Source: CAZBMJ01 sp964493205
GTDB taxonomy: Bacteria; Myxococcota; UBA727; JABDBI01
Assembly: GCA_964493205.1 (NCBI GenBank)
Contig: CAZBMJ010000001.1
Span: 62,001-126,000, forward strand
Length of the DNA stretch: 64,000 nucleotides
Reading direction: 5' to 3'
Shown: positions 61,430 to 64,000 of the stretch, one piece after another
How the letters are laid out: each line of letters starts with the position of its first letter
Position numbering within the stretch: position 1 is the stretch's first letter
Made by a program: the position numbers and the translations under genes
Notes under the pieces: generated by a model
The model's input: the letters and a program-made list of their open reading frames with translations, nothing else
The model's database searches: none
Told to the model about the DNA's origin: nothing

Positions 61430-64000
61430 ATGCTTTATTTTTGTAAAATATTTTATTTTTTATTGTTCTTTGTTATTTCTTGCGATAACAGCGATAAAGA
61501 TAGTAAAAAAATACAAGATTACTCTCAAACACCAAGAATTATCGATCAAGATGTAATAAGTGAGACAGATGTCCCGTTAATCACTAATAATTGGTCTGTG
61601 AGTTCGCCAAGTGAAGGTTCCGCTAGAACAGGTAATCCTGATGACGATAATTTTCCATGTACTATTAGAGATCCAGATTCTGATAATGATGGCATTTGTG
61701 ATAGCTTTGATAAGTGCCCAGGCTTTGATGATGGCATTAATGAAGATAGAGATATTTCGCCAGCAGGGTGCGATTGTGATGATCATGACCCTTCAGTATT
61801 TCCAGGGGTCCCCTGCCTAGATCACGGTTTAGATGATAAATGTGTTTTTAGAATATGTGATGATAATCTCTCAGGTCAATGTCTAGTAAAGTTTAGGCCA
61901 GAAGGTGCTGTTTGTGAAGTAATCCTTGCTGGTGTTTGCGACGCCCCCGATGTATGTGATGGTAATGGAACATGCATAGATAAAAAAAGAGAAGGCTTTA
62001 TTTGTAGAAGGCAAGCAGGAGCCTGTGATATAGCTGAAGAATGTGATGGAATAAATAATCAATGTCCTACGAATATTTTTGCTGCGCAGGGAAGTATTTG
62101 TGGATTAGATAATTTGGGTAGTTGTAGAAATGATGGTACTTGTGATCGTGTAAATCCTTGTCCTGGAGCAACAAGTCAAATAGACGCTGATGGAGATAAT
62201 TGGGTTGTTCAATGTGATTGCGATGACAATAACCCGGCTATATATCCTGGTACGTCTTGTGATAGTGATAGCTTAGAATGTACTTTTGACATATGTTCAC
62301 CAGAGGCGACAGGGCAATGTTTGCATGAAGCATTGCCAGTAAATTTTGCTTGTGGAGCGGGGCCTACTGATTCTTGCGATGCTCAAGATACATGCAATAG
62401 TTTAAATCAATGTGTAGATAATGTTGATCCAGCAACTTTTATTTGTCGTGTTCAAGATCATCAATGCGATTTAATTGAATTTTGCGATGGAGTTAATAAA
62501 GCATGTCCACCTAATACTCTTGCTCCAGTGGGAGCTCTTTGTGGTGACGCAGTAGCAGGTATTTGTGATAGGCCTGATTCTTGCGATCAACAAGGAAACT
62601 GTGTAAATAATTTTGCTAATTCAAATACAGTATGTCGCGCTAAGCTAGATGAATGTGACTTGCCAGAAAATTGTACTGGTAGTTCTGCAAGCTGTCCAGC
62701 AAATCTTTTTGAGCCTGACAATACTCCTTGTGGTCCAGGTATTATTGGTGCTTGTGATTTAGCTGATTACTGTATGTCTGGGGAATGTTTCAACGATGTA
62801 TTACCAAATACTACAGAATGTAGGCCTTCTATTAATAATCAGCCAATTATGGATTACCAGTGCGATCCAGCAGAGTTTTGTGATGGTATTAGCTCTCAAT
62901 GTCCAGCAAATATAATTTCTCCAGATGGTCAGACCAATATCTCATGTGCTTCTTGTTCTCCTGGCCTTATCCTTTGTATAGATGGTGAAGCTAGCTGTTA
63001 CGCTACGCCTTTATGTACAAAGCAGAATCTTGATACAGATAGTAATTTTCTTTCTCTTTTAGGTACATCTGTAGCTATAAATGGTGATACTGCTATTGCT
63101 GGAGCGCCTTTTGATAGTAATAATAATGGCCTTATTACTGGTAGTGCATCTACGTTTTTTTATAACGAACTTAGTGGATTATGGCAGTTTGAAACTACTC
63201 TTCCTGTGCCTGTAAATGATTTTAGTAAGTTTGATATTATTGCAGATGTTAGCCAAGGAATTGGAATGTCAGTAGCTCTACTTAATGGGTTTAATTTAGT
63301 AGGCGCACCTGACGTTAAAGTAGAGTCGGGAGGCTTTGGTTCAAGTAAAAGTGCTGGGGCGTTATTTAGCTATGATCAAGGGCAACTAAATACTATTTTA
63401 TTTAGTCCTCATCCTGACGATAGAGCAAACTTTGGACAATCAGTTGCAATAAATGGAAATTGGGTGGCTATAGGTGATTCTGCAAGTAGTTTTTGTGGAC
63501 AAAATAAAAGTGGTGAAGTATTAATATATCAATATAACTCTACTTTTAACAGTTTAACCTATATACAAAGTTTATGCACATCTGATCATAATGCCGATGA
63601 CGGGTTTGGTTATTCAATAACTATTTCTGGTGATTGGTTATTAGCATCTGCCTATAATGATGATACTGGCAGTGCAGAAGACTCTGGTTCTGGTTATTTC
63701 TTTCAGCTAAATCCTCAAACAAACTTATGGGAAGAAAAACAAAAGGTTGGTCATACAAATCCGGATGACGATGACCAGTTTGGTTATAGTGTGGATATTG
63801 ATGGTGATGTTGCAGTGATAGGTGCTCCCTACGATGACACCAATACTGGCAATGATGCAGGTAGTATTTTTATCTATAGATTTAATGGGATTTCTTGGGT
63901 ACTAGACATTGGTCCTATAGAATCTCCTACTCCATTTGAAGATGGTATTTTTGGTAACGGTGTGGCGATTGAAGGGGATGTTGTGGTTGCTGGGCAGCCT
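61430..64000 (+). CDS. Giant Cys-rich/MopE/FG-GAP lipoprotein (3' end outside window)
   Basis: The 857 visible codons are open to the window edge. Signal MLYFCKIFYFLLFFVISC has a good lipobox. Then come a calcium-binding-like DSDNDGICDSFDKCPGFDDG (about 83-102) and two MopE-like motifs (CDCDDHDPSVFPGVPC; CDCDDNNPAIYPGTSC). Repeated disintegrin-like Cys-rich units follow (CDGxxxxCP, e.g. AEECDGINNQCPTN, IEFCDGVNKACPPN, AEFCDGISSQCPAN). From about residue 540, FG-GAP beta-propeller repeats appear (FGQSVAINGNWVAIGD; FGYSVDIDGDVAVIGAPYDD). This architecture is a large, disulfide-bonded surface lipoprotein, possibly adhesive. Function is not established. Confidence 0.85.
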   Translation, partial: MLYFCKIFYFLLFFVISCDNSDKDSKKIQDYSQTPRIIDQDVISETDVPLITNNWSVSSPSEGSARTGNPDDDNFPCTIRDPDSDNDGICDSFDKCPGFDDGINEDRDISPAGCDCDDHDPSVFPGVPCLDHGLDDKCVFRICDDNLSGQCLVKFRPEGAVCEVILAGVCDAPDVCDGNGTCIDKKREGFICRRQAGACDIAEECDGINNQCPTNIFAAQGSICGLDNLGSCRNDGTCDRVNPCPGATSQIDADGDNWVVQCDCDDNNPAIYPGTSCDSDSLECTFDICSPEATGQCLHEALPVNFACGAGPTDSCDAQDTCNSLNQCVDNVDPATFICRVQDHQCDLIEFCDGVNKACPPNTLAPVGALCGDAVAGICDRPDSCDQQGNCVNNFANSNTVCRAKLDECDLPENCTGSSASCPANLFEPDNTPCGPGIIGACDLADYCMSGECFNDVLPNTTECRPSINNQPIMDYQCDPAEFCDGISSQCPANIISPDGQTNISCASCSPGLILCIDGEASCYATPLCTKQNLDTDSNFLSLLGTSVAINGDTAIAGAPFDSNNNGLITGSASTFFYNELSGLWQFETTLPVPVNDFSKFDIIADVSQGIGMSVALLNGFNLVGAPDVKVESGGFGSSKSAGALFSYDQGQLNTILFSPHPDDRANFGQSVAINGNWVAIGDSASSFCGQNKSGEVLIYQYNSTFNSLTYIQSLCTSDHNADDGFGYSITISGDWLLASAYNDDTGSAEDSGSGYFFQLNPQTNLWEEKQKVGHTNPDDDDQFGYSVDIDGDVAVIGAPYDDTNTGNDAGSIFIYRFNGISWVLDIGPIESPTPFEDGIFGNGVAIEGDVVVAGQP

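Noticed and set aside
61546..61820. Several short frames at the start of the last gene
   Set aside because: They are shadows of the open frame from 61430, which has a lipoprotein signal and continuous domain content.

Overview
The window is chromosomal DNA from an AT-rich (about one-third G+C by eye), Gram-negative bacterium. Outer-membrane style lipoproteins, a beta-barrel protein, an NlpD-like factor and an NlpC/P60 enzyme support a diderm. Myxococcus-type cysteine-rich repeats, MopE-like metal-binding motifs and FG-GAP repeats in large lipoproteins, an aconitase of mitochondrial type and a type II glutamine synthetase suggest a deltaproteobacterial-grade lineage (Myxococcota or Bdellovibrionota-like), perhaps host-associated. 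That placement is inference. TGA is a real stop codon here.

Layout. 1-3665: end of a zinc-ribbon protein gene, glyA, a HigB/HigA-type toxin-antitoxin pair whose toxin is cut by a nonsense codon, and purA. 3744-9060: tRNA Thr-Tyr-Gly-Thr-Trp, secE, nusG, an inserted secreted-protein gene with a palindromic repeat, then rplK, rplA, an L10-type leader, rplJ and rplL. tuf is missing from between the tRNAs, and rpoBC does not follow rplL; truB does. 9992-17558: lipoproteins, an orphan antitoxin-like gene, and two tandemly duplicated lipoprotein protein kinases, with a DUF4160/DUF2442 pair and a fossil of pepA between them, then pepA. 17638-19645: aromatic amino acid permease and an enoyl-CoA hydratase.

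19678-24744 is the most interesting block: a compact RiPP-type operon. It has a 32-residue acidic peptide gene too short for routine gene calling, a terminator-like attenuator, an HExxH-family enzyme, a ThiF/E1-like protein, a YcaO protein, an MFS exporter and a DUF6445-like oxygenase. The peptide has no Cys, Ser or Thr, so the usual azole chemistry of YcaO enzymes cannot apply to it.

24842-35118: a glycosyltransferase-like lipoprotein, a SulP-carbonic anhydrase fusion, a 1381-residue Asn/Lys-rich exported protein, glutamine synthetase, an ATPase fossil, ruvC and yebC. 35140-46116: secreted proteins (lamin-tail, ComEA-like HhH), NlpD-like LysM/M23, gshA-like, surE, a MazG-like protein, birA, a cysteine-rich repeat lipoprotein, a second copy of the palindromic repeat, agmatine deiminase, tRNA-Pro and a ClpP-fold lipoprotein. 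46137-64000: an MFS pseudogene, a gene fossil, NlpC/P60, aconitase, comEC, a DCC-family protein, apaH, rhomboid, rplU-rpmA, an S24-type regulator, an outer-membrane protein, polA, an FHA protein, a TPR lipoprotein, and the first 857 codons of a giant Cys-rich/FG-GAP lipoprotein. No rRNA, CRISPR array, insertion sequence or prophage was seen.
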